Source of the DNA: Dipteris shenzhenensis
Lineage: Eukaryota; Polypodiophyta; Polypodiopsida; Gleicheniales
DNA length: 64,000 nucleotides
Direction: 5' to 3' (one strand)
Assembly: GCA_047967505.1 (NCBI GenBank)
Contig: CM106539.1
This document shows, one piece after another, positions 1 to 12,119 of this stretch. The stretch's first letter is position 1, and the number at the start of each line of letters is the position of its first letter. Below the pieces are notes generated by a model, which was not told where the DNA came from, made no database searches, and saw nothing but the letters and a program-made list of their open reading frames with translations. The position numbers and the translations under genes are program-made.

Positions 1-720
1 CGAGAGTGAAGGAAGTAGCCTAAAGCCTCCGCTACAAAGAGAAAGAGAAAGGGGGCAAGGGGACAGCCCTGACGAACTGAGCGTGAAAGAGAAAAGATCT
101 CCCCCGTGCATGCCAATGATCACCTAACTAGAGCTCCCCGCATAAAGAGCCGACACCCCTCTAATCCATATGTTTGTGAAGCCTAGTCTCCGCATCGAGC
201 CCTCCAGAAAAGACCACTCCACCCTGTCACAAGCCTTCTCAAAATCTAAGAGAGGAATCACGAGAGGCTATGACTCCTTCTCGGCCCAATCCACCGCCTC
301 TCCAAAATGGAAAACATTGTCCAGGATGCTCCTCCCTTGAACAAAACGTGTCTGCATGTCGTGGATGATGTTCGGAAGGTGGGGCTGCAACCACAAGCTC
401 AAGACCTTGGCCAAGATCTTGTATGCAGTATCCAAAAGCCTACTTGGTCTCCACTGGTGAATGTCCAATCTATCTCCCCTTTTCAAGATTGCATATCCAG
501 CCTCGACTCATGGACTGCGGGAGTGAACGAGAGTCAAAGATCTCCTGACAGGCTAGCCAAAAAGGCGTATTGATGTGCTCCCAGAAGCTTAGGAAGAAAG
601 TCGGGGTCAGGCCGTCTTACCTTGGGCACTTCTGAGGGTGGAGGGGCTTGAGGGCCTCCCTGAGCTCTTGGTCCGTGAATGGAGCCTCTAGAGATTTGCT
701 CAAACTCGGCGTGACCACTG
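1..720 (-). pseudogene. LINE ORF2 reverse transcriptase, N-terminal part
   Basis: Minus-strand frames read as an L1-clade reverse transcriptase. Around 700-500 a diverged 'LREALKPLHPQKCPR' segment matches the stretch before RT motif 1. At 486-268 the open frame carries 'DIHQWRPSRLLDTAYKILAK' and 'FVQGRSILDNVF', the usual L1 RT blocks 1-2. Just downstream, 'LLDFEKACDRVEWSFL' is motif A with its catalytic aspartate. A 'CPLAPFLFLFVAEAL'-like motif B follows near base 40 after a frameshift. In-frame stops lie near 270 and 150. The catalytic YxDD block would lie beyond the left edge. The call rests on motifs; no intact protein could be made. Confidence 0.75.
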
Positions 721-1091
721 TAGGAACCTTGCCTCGCATGCTATAAGTGTCTCAAGGGACGCCACCTTTGCCTGAAACAACTACCGATAGAAAGTTGTGG
801 CCATCTCAAGAATCTCGAGGGTTCGAGTGCATTTGTCCTTGTGCATCTCACAACCTTTGCAACTTTGTCCCTGCTGAACGGGGTCCGGTAGTTTGAAAGA
901 ATTGCCTGGTCATCCTATCCCCTTGCCGGACCCATCTGGCTTTTTGCTTGGTTTCTTCTTATGCTCCACTTTCGTCCACTCAAGGGCTCAACCCAGAAGG
1001 TCTAGGACTGATGTTGCCTCCTATTGAGGTGACTCGGCATATCCACCTGAGGCTTTCACTAATGGTCCTGCGGCGGATGGGGGGTTCGTTT

Positions 1092-1738
1092 CTAGCGTTG
1101 AGGACAATCCTTCGCTAGGTGTCCATGTTCTCCGCATCGAAGGCACCGGCCCAGTAATCCTGAGATCTCAATCCTCTGATGGAGCTCAACCTCCTCGACC
1201 CCCTCATGTGCCACCACTGAAGCGGCTGACTCTAGGGGAGACTCTAGTATTGTGCCAAATGCTCTACAAATGGAGGGAAGGATGGGCTTGTACTCCCCTA
1301 AGAGTCCTGGAAAACGAAGTGTCACCGGAAAGTGAGGCACATGATGGGACGAGTCCATGTCCTCTAAAGTAAAACCGTGCTACCTGGGGAAAAGGAACAC
1401 CAAGTGTGGGCCAAGATAAATGGGGCTCTGCTCAACTAGTGCCTGGGTGGTGTCGGGTGAGCGTAGCTGGAGTCCTCGTCCATAGCTGGTGACCTCTTGG
1501 ATGTGGTCCCCCTTTAGCGCTACACTCGCTTGTAACCAATCGCGGATCTGGCTCCTGGAAGTACTATTCTGCCCACTACTGACTTCTTTGTGAGAGACTG
1601 AACTGCTTTCTGAACCTGTTGCTTGTCGTGAGGAGAGAGTATAACCTTGACGGTTAGGGGAATTGAAGGTGCTGCCATTGAGCCCTTCTGGCCAGACAAG
1701 TGTTGCTGCCAAGCTTTTTTTCTCCAAGGCATAAGCAA
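1092..1738 (-). pseudogene. LINE ORF1 (gag-like, CCHC zinc knuckle)
   Basis: Two overlapping minus-strand open frames (1738-1520 and 1727-1380) precede a frame at 1358-1092. The last ends in a zinc knuckle, 'CLRCGEHGHLAKDCP' (C-X2-C-X4-H-X4-C). The text before it ('FPGLLGEYKPILPSICRAFG') resembles the domain preceding the knuckle in plant L1-type ORF1 proteins. The reading frame changes at least once between 1380 and 1358. ORF1 products of this type bind the element RNA and accompany it in the ribonucleoprotein. The position directly upstream of RT sequence supports ORF1 of the same LINE. Confidence 0.65.
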
Positions 1739-2415
1739 TTAACCCGAAGCTGCGTGAGAAAGAAGAGGAGGGGTGAAAAGGGGATATAAGGAAAGGAAAG
1801 GAAGAAAGGCCATCAAGAACAAAGGCAAAAGGCTGCCCAGGCGCTTGACAGTCTCAAAAAGGCCTCTGGCTGGCTGGGAATCGAAGCTGGGATAGAGCTG
1901 AGCTGCAAAAGGCTCAAGAACAAGCTCCTCGTAGACCAGAACTGGCTCCAAAAACTCCACTAGCTGTCCTACGCACTGAACTTGGGAGGACAGCTCCTCA
2001 AGGTGCACCCACAGCCTCGAACTAGGCAAGCAAAGCCTCAGCCCCTCAGGCTGAGTCGGCCCAGCTGCGGCGGCTGTCAGCCAGCTCTTTGGAGGGGCAC
2101 AAGCAGGTTGGAAGGGGCTTAGTGCCCCCTAGGTCCGCCGAGTCCCACAGGGGGCTGCTCAGCTCCAAGAAACAACCCCCACGCTGCTCGCGGGGGACTC
2201 CAGCTCCAAAATGAGGCCAGCAGAGGCAAAAACGGGGGGGCGGGGCAGCTCGAAACGCTGCGATGGGGAAGGGGGGAAGAAAATGGGGGGGGGGGGGAAC
2301 GAAGGTGCACGAGGGGGAAGGAGCAGAGGCAGAAAGGGAGAGGGGCGCGGTAGGGGGCAAGGTGGGAAAGAGCACGAGGGGGAGGCTGTGGCGGGGAGCA
2401 GGGAAGCGATCAGCC
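1739..2415 (-). other. Probable LINE 5' leader, strongly C-rich on the minus strand
   Basis: Several open frames cross this stretch on both strands, but all are composition artefacts of a G-rich plus strand; there is a run of about 15 G near 2285-2298. No protein family is recognisable. The position between ORF1 and the older Gypsy relic makes a LINE 5' untranslated region the simplest reading. Confidence 0.4.
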
Positions 2416-2735
2416 AAACTCTTGTGGCCCTCCGAAAATGCCCAAAAAACTTAGCATCTCTGTCACTAACTATTTCAGCAGTTAAGCCATACAGACCTAA
2501 ACAAATTTTCCACAAATAGGTGAGCAAATTGTGTGGACGAAATATTCTCGTGTAGGAATGAACCATGACAATTTGGTAAGTGGATCCCTAATCACCCAAA
2601 TTGCATCATGTCCACTAGAGGTTTGTGGTAATCCTACCGCAAAGTCTATGGAAATACTCTACGATCTCTTTTTAGGTATCTCCAACGGAGACAACAGGCC
2701 AGCACATCTTAAGTGCTCCTCTTTGCTGACCTGGC
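2416..2735 (-). pseudogene. Ty3/Gypsy integrase core fragment
   Basis: The minus strand reads, with one frameshift and one stop, as a Gypsy integrase catalytic core. 'SISIDFAVGLPQTSSGHDAIW' carries the first catalytic Asp, followed by 'TKLSWFIPTREYF', then in another frame 'YGLTAEIVSDRDAKFFGHF' with the second catalytic Asp. The third catalytic residue is absent because the LINE begins at that point. It is a relic of an older element. Confidence 0.65.
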
Positions 2736-3040
2736 ACTATTGACAGTATCAAACATACAGCTCGATATCAACCTTAACCTTGGGCCAAATGAAGGCTTTT
2801 TCAAGGTCTTTGCAAGCACGGATGTCCAGCACTGGAACTGTCAGGACATTCAAACAGGATACGATGTCTCGTACATAGTGGTAAGAGGTATGCCATAAGA
2901 GACAAGGTATGAGACTCTATTATAGGCAGTTAAATTTTGGAGGCGTAAGAGACATTGATTATGTTTTTCTTTTTATTTTCCAAGGGGGAGGAGTTAGACT
3001 TTAAAATGTGGCAGATTCACATTTAAATTGCCTTCAGCCA

Positions 3041-3208
3041 TGAGAACTAAGGTCAGAGAAGTTTGGCCAATGCTCCATTGTTGTTGCTAGCCATATGCAT
3101 GATAAGCCAAGGTGCTAGCTCTTCTGAGAACTAAGGTCAGAGAAGTTTGGCCAATTCTCCATTGTTGTTGCTAGCCATATGCATGATAAGCCAAGGTGCT
3201 AGCTCTTC
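3041..3208. repeat. 84-bp tandem duplication (two copies)
   Basis: Copy one (3041-3124) and copy two (3125-3208) are almost identical; one visible mismatch lies in 'ccaatgctcc' against 'ccaattctcc'. The unit overlaps the start of the hAT-like relic, so the duplication happened within or next to a decaying transposase gene. Confidence 0.9.
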
Positions 3209-3540
3209 ACCTGTCGAGCACCTGTGGAACAATTTTTACAAACATTCATCTAAAAAAGGAAACATGCTTGGGGTTCAAAAGGAAAATGACCTTGTATTTG
3301 TTAATGCAGACTTGCATTTGGTTAACAAGTTTAGGACAAAGTGGACTCCTGAACATATCTTGGATTTCAACCTGACGAGGATGATGACAATGATACAGCA
3401 GAGGATGTTCCTAAGCACAAGGATGATGATAAGGTCCAGGACCACGATGATGAGGCTCAAGAAGAGGAGGGGGAGGTCTGTATCAATATGGCGCCTTCGG
3501 ACCTTCAGGGCTGAAAGCCTAAAACTCTCTTTTTCTATCA
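3147..3540 (+). pseudogene. hAT-family transposase C-terminal relic
   Basis: A plus-strand frame contains 'HLWNNFYKHSSKKGNMLGVQ' followed by 'KENDLVFVNADLHLVNKF'. This resembles the C-terminal dimerisation region of plant hAT transposases, where a W-x-x-[FY]-x-[FH]-x(4)-KRN-x-L block precedes an 'LV[FY]V..NLRL' block. After a frameshift near 3370 the sequence turns strongly acidic (Asp/Glu-rich, to a stop near 3512), as hAT tails often do. No zinc-finger BED domain, catalytic core or terminal inverted repeat was found nearby. The call is by motif resemblance only. Confidence 0.45.
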
Positions 3541-4780
3541 TTACTTGACTCTTGAGAGTTTTCCCGCTGTGGGCTGCAGGGTTGCCACGTAGGCAGCCAT
3601 GCCATGGGCTGCAGATGCCCATAATATTCCTTTCTACTAAAGCTGGAACTAGGGACGATGTTTGCTATGAATGATACTCCTTTCAGCTCTGGAACTGCTC
3701 TAATGCTAAGGAATCTAAGAAGCTCCTACCAGTCCTTCTGAACAGGCACTCCTGATGACTGGTCTGAAACTGAGTTAACAACCCCACTTGCTGCTGACGC
3801 CTCCTTTGCTGAGTTTTTACCTCTTTTCTGGTGATATAAACATGAAACCTGCCTGTGATGTTTTTGTTGTCAAAGCTTAGTAAGCACTGGATCTTGAAAG
3901 AGATTCTGGAATCTCTTTCAAGATGGCAGCTTATGCTTGGGTATTGATGAGAACATAAGTGTAGCTTTGCTTTTTAAGTTGCTTTTATGTTCATATTTGA
4001 TTCACTCATATTTAGTTTAAAGTCACTTACAAACCCCCTTATTTCCTTTGTTCTGGAGCTTGTTTTATAAAAGAATGTAATTTGTAAGATTGGATATATT
4101 CTAGTCTTATGAAGGTATGTCCTTTCTGCTGATGAAAACATGACACCTGCCTGGACCTGATGGGAGCTACCATAGGAATGGCTGTACTGCCATGGAACTG
4201 AATGAACTACTCCTGCTGGAGTGACCAAACGTTCTCCCTTCTGTTGGGATTTTGCCTCATCACAGATGGAAGCAAGACCGTCTTTTAAGACTGTAGGGTG
4301 AGCTGGTCCTAACTGTTAATGAAGTGGGCTTTTGATGACCTCTACTGGTGAGAACCCGGACTAGGAAAACACCTTGTCAGATTGGTGTGTACCTCCTGCA
4401 AACTGCTTAGATAAGTGCCTTGACTTTGCTGCCTACTTGGTGTTGCTGGAGGAACTCCTACTATCTACTGGTGTAATTAGTTGGCTCTACCTGCCGATGA
4501 CCTCCCCCTTTTGGTATGGGTTTTACCGTCTTTGTGAAGGTGGAAGTCGACTGAACCCAATTGCTAGAACTCAATAGCTTTTAGTCTTTATCCTCGCTAC
4601 CAGCACTTGGCTGGACCCAAGAACAAATGTTCTCCACCTATGTGGGTCGAGACGTTTTGTCCTCTTGTCAGACTCTTCTTGTCTAGGAGCATCTAATGAA
4701 GAATCCCCTTGCTTCTTCTCACTGGTTGAGCTATTATCTCAAGAAAAGACTGACTTGGCTCCTTGACCCTTGCTCATGAG
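3541..4780. other. No gene recognised
   Basis: Short frames only, none with a recognisable domain. No LTR, inverted repeat or structured RNA was noticed by eye. Confidence 0.5.
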
Positions 4781-5260
4781 CTCAAAATTTTGTGCAAGCT
4801 CAGAAGCACGTTCATGCTTTTTGGGACGAAAGCTGCGAATGTACCACGAAATGTCTAAACGTAGTTCATGAGGAACTCCATGGTCTTGTCCAATTCTTCT
4901 TTTAATAGCTGGATGGTTATTTGTCAGTCGACATAATGGTTGATTGATTCCCTAGGACCGCGGGACAAATTGAAGAACTATTGTCTCCAAGCAGTCTAGG
5001 GGTTGTACTGGAAGGAAGTGTCCTGATGTCTTCAGGACTTGCGTTCATGTATAACAAGCTACTTGCATCATACATCATAGTAATCAGCATGCCACTTGTG
5101 CCACCATGTGACGGCTTCACCTAAAAGATGCATGGATGCTAGAATGTAATTCTCAATGTCCTCCATGGGGACCACAACACTAAGGGTTTGGTCTTGCCAT
5201 CGTACCTTTGGAACTCATGAAATAAGCATTTGATGGGCCTTTGGTGCCTCTCCATGCTCT
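4780..5260 (-). pseudogene. Gypsy gag fragment
   Basis: On the minus strand around 5165-5065 the frame reads 'ASMHLLGEAVTWWHKW'. This is the hallmark of plant Gypsy Gag (retrotransposon gag domain, 'LxGxAxxWW'). A preceding phrase resembling 'FQRYDGK' near 5220 fits the start of the same domain. The frame breaks near 5060 and continues as short disconnected pieces toward 4780. It is a degraded relic. Confidence 0.5.
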
Positions 5261-5549
5261 TTGATGTGAGTTTTTATCAAAGTGCGCGATCCTGTTCATC
5301 CTTCATTTTTTGGAGCCTCATATTCTCAATTGACTTCTTTGGCCTTTCCAACTCTCAATAGTCATGGGGTTTTGTTACTTCTTGTGCTACCCAAAGGTGC
5401 TCTTCCTTGGTCTTTTAAGTAGCCCAATCCTATTTTTTCTTGGCAGAGTCTTGGTCTTCTTTGATCTCTTGGAGTTGTACCATTTGACTATTGTGCCTAT
5501 GTTATGTAGCTCAAAGGCAAGAAGCCTCAAAGAAATGCATAGCGTGCTG

Positions 5550-5720
5550 GCTCTACAACTAAGCCTAAGCAAAAGAAAGGGAATTTCAACAAACCTTGCC
5601 AATAATCTAATGCCAAGCAAAAGGCACCACCTAAGAGGGAGGTCAAGTGTCAGAATTGTGGCAAGCTAGGCCACATGGTCACCCATGTCAAACATCATTG
5701 CACCACATCATATCCAAGGA
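5550..5720 (+). pseudogene. Retroelement gag zinc-knuckle fragment
   Basis: The plus strand reads 'KCQNCGKLGHMVTH', a C-X2-C-X4-H CCHC knuckle whose final Cys position is lost. A Lys/Gln-rich stretch with a stop precedes it. It is on the opposite strand from the gag fragment just to the left, so it belongs to a different element. Confidence 0.45.
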
Positions 5721-7622
5721 AATGCTCACATGGACATTGAGCATATGATCGCATGTCATATCATAACCTCCAAATAGAGTTGACATCATTCATGACTCAA
5801 AATCATAGCTCCCATAATATCTGATAACCACAAGCAAGCATGAGGACGATTCATCCTCTCCCACATTTATATGAGGCGTGCTACTTGATCGGAATTACAA
5901 TGAGAGTACTCAAGTAGGAAGGGGGAAGCAAAATATAGAGGGGATGAAGGCAGAAGAAGGGGTGTTGAGGCTATAGCACCCTGGGGACAAGCAAACGAAA
6001 AGACTAGTAGAGGGAGGAGGGAAGGGAGGAGAGACTCCACATGGGACCTAGCACATACATATCAAATGCATTGCTTACACCATACATAGGGATACAAATT
6101 TGAAAAACAAAAAATCCTAGATCTTGCATCATTAGGCTCCATTTCCACATCTAAGAGATTGGACTTGCCCATTTTGAGTACCAATTTCTTAACAGTCTTT
6201 GGCATCATCACAATTGAATATAACTCCATCACATTTCTCATCTACTATAGGGCATGACTATATTGAAATTACCCATACCACGTGAACTCTAGTTTTGTGC
6301 AGCATACATTTTGATGAAGCCAACAAGGTAGAGAACAATAATAATAGTAGACATCATTAGCAATTATAGATGATGTGGCCTCCTAACTTTGCTAGAGTTT
6401 GATGGGACTAGGAGCCTCCTAAAGGACCATGTAGAGTGTAGGCTAACAATCATTTGCTACACTACGACCTTGGCACTTTAGTTGTACCTATAAGCAAACA
6501 TGCATGATATGATATCCAAGCTTGGTAAAATGTTGCCAAAAGGATCTGGATGCCTCAGACAATGGAAATACCTTATTGGATGAGTATGAAGCTGGTGACT
6601 CTATTAATCTATGATAACCTTTTTTGAGCAATGCTATGAGCTTTGAATTGTGTACTATTCTTATTTTGTTTTCCTCATAGGGACGAGGAAAAGGAAATCA
6701 TGCATATCTTTCCTTATGATGACTATTACTAACCAAAGGGATGCACATCTTCCCTTACTACCATTGGAATTCTAAATACCACTAGAGTATAAATACCAAA
6801 ACCAAATTTTACAAGTGACTGTAGCCACCTAGAGTTCCACCTTGGTATGCTAGAAGATGTGCCACTATATGAATCATATGGTCAAACTAAATTGGCGCAT
6901 TCGTTCGGTCAATCACATCAAAGGTCTTCCATTGGAGCCTATTCCCTTGTAAGCCCAATAGTATGCCTTTTTCTTGGCACCAAATCATTCTCACAATAAA
7001 GGATATTAAATAGATCACAATTTGTGCTAGTTACAAGAAAAAAGATAGTCGAGATATTTATTTTGGCTTCAATTTGAGCTTATCCACATCATTTGTTTGT
7101 TTGGCATAATTTGATAATATTACTCACATAAGCCTAAGTGAGGGTCAACGTTCTGTCCTTTAGCTTGATGAACTATAACTCCTCATGTGGTACGAAGAGA
7201 TTTAGACTAGGAGCTAATTGCCTTCTATACCAAAAAATTAGGAGATTATAGTATTGAAGTTACTTATATTTTCATAAGAGGAAGCTCATTTTGTTAATGG
7301 CTCCACTGAGACTATTTTGTCATCCTTCATGATTCATGTATTCCAATGCCTTGTATAGGATTAAATGCATGTCCTCACTATAGAATTTAGTACAAGTACC
7401 ATGTTATTTCTAATGATGTTCTTATGTTGTTGTAGGTGTTTGAAGGTTCTTGATGCTCTCAACTCTCATGACCACCAAAAAAGCAAAAGAGAAGATTGTT
7501 TACAATATCCTTCTGTAGTAATGCCAACAACAAAGTATAGCACCATTTCCTAGTATGATGACCTTTTGACCCATTATGATGGACCTATTACCTATCATGA
7601 TGTCCCTATTCCTCTCAATGAT
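5721..7622. other. No gene recognised
   Basis: A/T-rich sequence with only short open frames and no recognised domain. A (GGGAGG)-like purine patch lies near 6000-6030. No LTR pair was found by eye. Confidence 0.45.
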
Positions 7623-7952
7623 TGTTAACTACATTAGTTGGCAATTGCATTTGATGGTGGAAGTCCATAGAGCTAAGGATTGTGCCTTGGAGCAAAATAG
7701 GCCCAAGAGAGAATAGAGTTGGCCCTCCCTTCAAAAGGTGGCATGTATTAAAGGCCAAATGGTTGACTTTGGTCTTCGCTTGTTGGTTGAACACATTGGA
7801 ATACAAACTCTCCTTCTCTTCTTTGGAGTTGTCTCTTGTTACCTCATAGTGCCTTTCGTGAATGCCATGTGCTCTTCTTCTCTTCCCTTCTTCCTCTTCC
7901 TTCTCCACTTCCCTCTATTCTCCTTCTTCTTCTCCCTATGGATTCATGATTG
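7623..7952 (+). repeat. 5' LTR (partial match to the 3' copy)
   Basis: It aligns with 13920-14310, sharing the TGTTAAC start, the 'CCCTCCCTTCAAAAGGTGGC' block and a TATA-like 'GTATTAAAGGCC' (TATAAAAGGCC in the 3' copy). After 'CTATGGATTCA' near 7948 the two diverge, so the right part of this LTR has been replaced or lost. Confidence 0.65.
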
Positions 7953-8427
7953 TACCATTTTGTGCATCTACATCAATCATCACATTTACTGGTTTATACC
8001 AGCTGCTCATCTCATCAAAAACAATCAAGTCGTTGCATTATCCAAGTCATTGCTATATCTGACGCTGCATTATCAAGTCGCTGCGTTAGTAAGTCGCTAC
8101 TTTAGCATTAACATAGTGACAAAAAATTATCAGTTGGCTAGCTACGCATTTAGACCAAAATGATGAAATTTGCATGCAGATTACATTGAAATAAAGGCCA
8201 CAAGGGACTGCCGCCCCTTGACCCCGCGTAGCAGCATTATCAACTTAGAATCGGGACCTCAACTGTGCTGATCAATACATGCACCTGAGATCTAGTCCTA
8301 GGAGCTAACACGGAGACTGAGGAGAGTGTCTCAAATACCCTCTTATCGACCTATACACCTAGCTCTACATCCTTAGGATCAACAAGCTTAAAAGTCATAC
8401 GCCTTACACGAGACACCACAAGATGAC

Positions 8428-8802
8428 ATGTCTAGCTCAAAAGAGTCCATGAGCCTAGACAGAGACATGGGAGAGACCTCCAATGTTAGAGCCTCACAGG
8501 CTCCAAGCACCAGCTATAATGATCCCGAGTCTCCTATCCCATCTACAACAGTTCGATTAAGGGAAAAATTTTCCAATATTATGGGTACGCTTGGTTTAAC
8601 AGACCCAATAGATATGCTAAACCCATTTGCTAGGGAGAATGGGGTGCCAATGGAACCCCATGTGTCATCCCAACCATCGGTGGCAGAAATAATGTTTAGG
8701 GAACCAAGTCCCATTGTATCTACTAGCAATGAACTACCACCTTATCCATTCTTTGATGAAATCCAGTCATATAGGGGTGACTTTGTCCCTAGACTCTCCT
8801 AA
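8428..8802 (+). CDS. Gag-like N-terminal frame of the LTR element
   Basis: This is a 124-codon open frame starting at ATG and rich in Ser, Pro and Glu, with no strong domain. It lies about 0.5 kb inside the 5' LTR, where gag is expected. A second frame (8812-9168) follows almost immediately, so both may once have been one protein. Its function as Gag is inferred from position and from the zinc knuckle about 700 bases downstream, not from a recognised fold. Confidence 0.35.
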   Translation: MSSSKESMSLDRDMGETSNVRASQAPSTSYNDPESPIPSTTVRLREKFSNIMGTLGLTDPIDMLNPFARENGVPMEPHVSSQPSVAEIMFREPSPIVSTSNELPPYPFFDEIQSYRGDFVPRLS

Positions 8803-9519
8803 GATTTTCAAATGCTAGAAAAAAGTGGACAAAGGAGTCATCCAAAAGGTACACAAATAAGACTCCATACATCTAAAGTCCCTTCATTTCCAACTTGGTC
8901 ACAAAACATAGGAGGTAAGCCATACCCAACAACCGGCCCTTATAGCCCTATGCTTGGGGTGAGCATGCCACTTCCCGGAATACCTTTAGTCCTGCTTGTC
9001 AGGCCCAACAGACTCCAAGTCACAATGCAAATGCCTAGTGGGTCAGGATTCTCAAATAATACATTTGTACATGGAACCCTCCATCAAGACTGCCAGTATA
9101 CAGAGCAAGATTACCATATCCTCAAGCTCCGCCTACTTCACAAACGGTACTTACCGATGAGGCGATAAGGATCCTAGTGCAAGCACTAGGAAGGGGGGCC
9201 ACACCTCCAATATTTACAAGGAGAGACCAAAATCCTTCTAGAAGTAAATCCATCATGATCTCTTTATTAATCACCAAGTTCTTAGGTGAAGGAGACCCAG
9301 TCTCCCATGTTGAGCATCCTACTTTACATGCACCATTGAATCCATCCAGCTAGGGACAATTAGTAATACAAGCAGCCACTCCTGCTATCCAGGAGCAATT
9401 TAAGGCTCAAAACCTCCCATTACTGCCACCCATACTAGGATCTCAAACCCACCTCAATCCCCACCACCACGAATCGCTCCCATCAATCAAGTATTGGTGG
9501 AGGAACTACCTAGTCATTG

Positions 9520-9600
9520 GGAAGAACCAGTGTGCACTGGGTGTGGAGTTGACCACCTCTTATATGGATTGCCCAATGCAGAGACTAGCAGCGCTAGCTA
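9520..9600 (+). pseudogene. Zinc-knuckle relic of gag
   Basis: The plus strand reads 'CTGCGVDHLLYGLPNAE', close to the C-X2-C-X4-H-X4-C knuckle of Gypsy Gag, with the first Cys pair spaced correctly, the His near its expected place and the last Cys replaced. The following 9601-9881 is a Lys-rich open frame without a recognised domain. Confidence 0.4.
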
Positions 9601-10264
9601 CTGCACCTAAGAATGCAACTCTTAATCTTCTCAGCATTGAGAGAGGCAAAGTGTTCTCTGTATCCTTAAATGTAATTACAAGAGCCCAGACTAAGGCACT
9701 CAACAAGGAACTTTGTAAGCAAGCCAAAAGAGATAAGGCCAATACATCCCAACTTAGAGAGGTAAACAAAAAGGGTGCAGTTAAGGTGGAAAAAGGTTAT
9801 GGCAAGGTGATTGTCCAAAATGGATCCGATGAGGATAGATCCACTTTTTTCACATCTTCTTCTTCTAGTCATACTACTTAGTTTTGGAAGCAATTCAATC
9901 AACTAGCAAAAGGAGGGAATGATGCTTGGGAAGCATTGACTCATAGGAAACCTATGACCCCAAAGGTCAGGATGAATACCCAGAATCTATTCTTAAGAAA
10001 CAACCCCTTACTGAGGCACAACAGCTAGTGCGTGACTGTGCCCAAAAAATTTTGAGCAATGGCTCAAGGCTAGCAAGGGGCTAGAAACCATCCATCCTAA
10101 CTACCAGACCTTCAACAGAGCCCCTCAAAAGAGTAGATGAGGGATAATCACAAGGTTGATCGGTTGGACATTTGCTACTAAGACATAAGTGTTTGAGGAG
10201 GACCTTGCATGGCACCAAGTAAGAGAAGAGGACAATATGTCCTTTTATGGGTTTGAAGAGCCAC

Positions 10265-10378
10265 AGTCAGTCAGTGGTGAATTAATCACACAGTTAGTTA
10301 GCGGTGAACTAATCAGTCAGTCAGTGGGAGGTGAACTAATCAGTAAGTCAACGACGGTGAACTAATCACACAAGCTCA
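10265..10378 (+). repeat. Short tandem repeat around GGTGAACTAATCAGTCAGTCA
   Basis: At least four imperfect copies of a roughly 30-bp unit with the core 'GGTGAACTAATCA'. Next to them lies a doubled 'CAAAATGTAGCT'. Confidence 0.75.
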
Positions 10379-10624
10379 AAATGTAGCTCAAAATGTAGCT
10401 GTACTAGCTGCATTCCCTATCCACTGAGATAAAGATTCCCATCATGGCACTATTATGGGGTAATCCCACTTTATGGAGAGACCTCTCGGGTTGGATGAAT
10501 GGGCAAATAGTAGCTCCTAAGTCCAGTGATCTTAAGATGTTCTAACCTCCAAATGACCCCCAACACTTTCCCAAGGTTGTCAACAAATTTAGCTAGTACT
10601 TCAGACTAATGATACAAATGCAAT

Positions 10625-11290
10625 ACTACCCATATCATATCATGATCTTGGATGGAGGAGCAAGTGTAAGCATAGCCACTAAGCAGTGCTTGGTCGAGTA
10701 GGGATGACTTAAGATGGATAGCACAAATCTCATAGTCGAATTAGCTGATGGAGCAACAACCCACAACCAGTAGGAGTTTTAAGGGATATCTAGATTAAGA
10801 CCTTCGGTCTAACCTACAGAGTGTGGTTTGTTGTAAAGGACTTTCCCAACCAACCAGTTGACTATGACATCATATTGGGTAGACCTTTCATATGAATTGC
10901 AAGATTGGTCGCTCAAATAGAATATATTTATGTAAGGATGAGCAAATTATGAGAGTGGATCTCCAAACTTGGAAGGGTCACCCTATGTTAGCGAATCTAT
11001 ATGTTGCAATTGAATTTGACCCCACCAATAGGTTGACATCGATAAAAGTATTCAATGCTTATAAGGAAGAAGACAACGGAAAGAGTCCTGAAGACTCTTG
11101 GTGTGCTCCTTTAGTAGAGTTAGAAGACTCAACAAATTGGATACATACATTGGACACAATAGATACTTTAAGTACGAAAGGTCGGTAGAGGTGCAACATA
11201 CGAAATACAGGCCTTGGCAGATGGTTAAGCGAGTAACAACCTCATCTCGTGGGGGAAACATTAAAACATCTTGGCCAAGTACTCCTTCAA
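10625..11290 (+). pseudogene. Retropepsin-like protease trace
   Basis: The plus strand reads 'MILDGGASVSIATKQCL' then 'VELADGATT'. This matches plant Gypsy aspartic proteases, in which a [DN]-[ST]-G-[AS] active-site loop is followed by 'ADG'. Here the second active-site residue is Gly instead of Ser or Thr. A 'YDIILGRPF'-like segment follows near 10865, as in the family. Stops occur at about 10700, 10770 and 10895. RT sequence should follow but none was found. Confidence 0.5.
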
Positions 11291-12119
11291 GTATGTGATT
11301 CTAAAATTTAATCCATAGAAGGTACCTCAATTTAAGGTTGTGGATTCTTTAATGCTAAATGTTTCCATGGACAATCACGTTGTGCCTTGCAAGTTTTTTG
11401 TAACTCTCGTAAGGTACCTTAATGGAAGCTATAATTCTTGGTAAAAGCTGGATCCAAGACACAAAGGGTTGTTTGGTGATGAATCAACCCATCAAAGATG
11501 TGCCAAGCACTACCAACTGGCCTGGCATTCAAGCATCAACATCAACATCCACTTTCACTTCTCAACCTTGACAAACACCTCACCAACAAAGAAAATGAAA
11601 AAGAAGAGCAACTAAGCAAGAGTAGGTCTGAAAAAATCTACTAGAGGCCCAAGGGCACTTCGAAGGTGAATCATATATTTGGGTTTCGTCGACAAAACCT
11701 CAACATCAAAAGCCACGCCATCATGTAAATAACAAACCCTGACATCAAACAACAAAATGACAGCATCCAACAAGGAAGGTCCAATACCGTTGGGTTCCCA
11801 CAAGACTACTAGAGGCCCAGGAATGATCACCTTGGAAACACAAGGTACTAGGTGTAACAAATCACCTCCCTCATCTTCAAGCAAGAATGAGAGGTGCTCA
11901 ATAAAGAGCAGAAGAAAGAATGGGAGCCAAAGCCTGTAAAATGATCATCATTACAAATGAGAGGCAAACATCAAATTCAAGCCTATCGATTATGAAAATT
12001 CAAGGCAAGGATTGGAGAGTAGAACCAAAAGAACCTACCTTGAATAGGTAGAACCACAACAAGTACCTACTTGCAAGGACAAGGGCAAAGTGCCAATAAA
12101 AGGAGGATCACACACAAAG

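Larger units (their letters stand above)
1..2415 (-). mobile_element. L1-like LINE, broken, running off the left edge
   Basis: This is a non-LTR retrotransposon on the minus strand. Its 5' end lies near 2410 and its 3' part continues beyond base 1. Seen in order on the minus strand: a G/C-biased leader (about 2410-1739), ORF1 with a CCHC knuckle (1738-1092), and the N-terminal half of the ORF2 reverse transcriptase (about 720-1). Only about 370 bases separate the ORF1 knuckle from the start of the RT, so the APE endonuclease that normally opens ORF2 is missing, probably by internal deletion. Several stops and frameshifts interrupt the frames. The 5' boundary is set by the resumption of Gypsy integrase sequence near 2416, so the LINE seems to have inserted in or beside an older Gypsy relic. 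Confidence 0.75.

Noticed and set aside
1739-2566. Several overlapping 60-135 codon frames on both strands
   Set aside because: They follow the G/C-homopolymer composition; the only real signal is the integrase fragment at 2416-2735.
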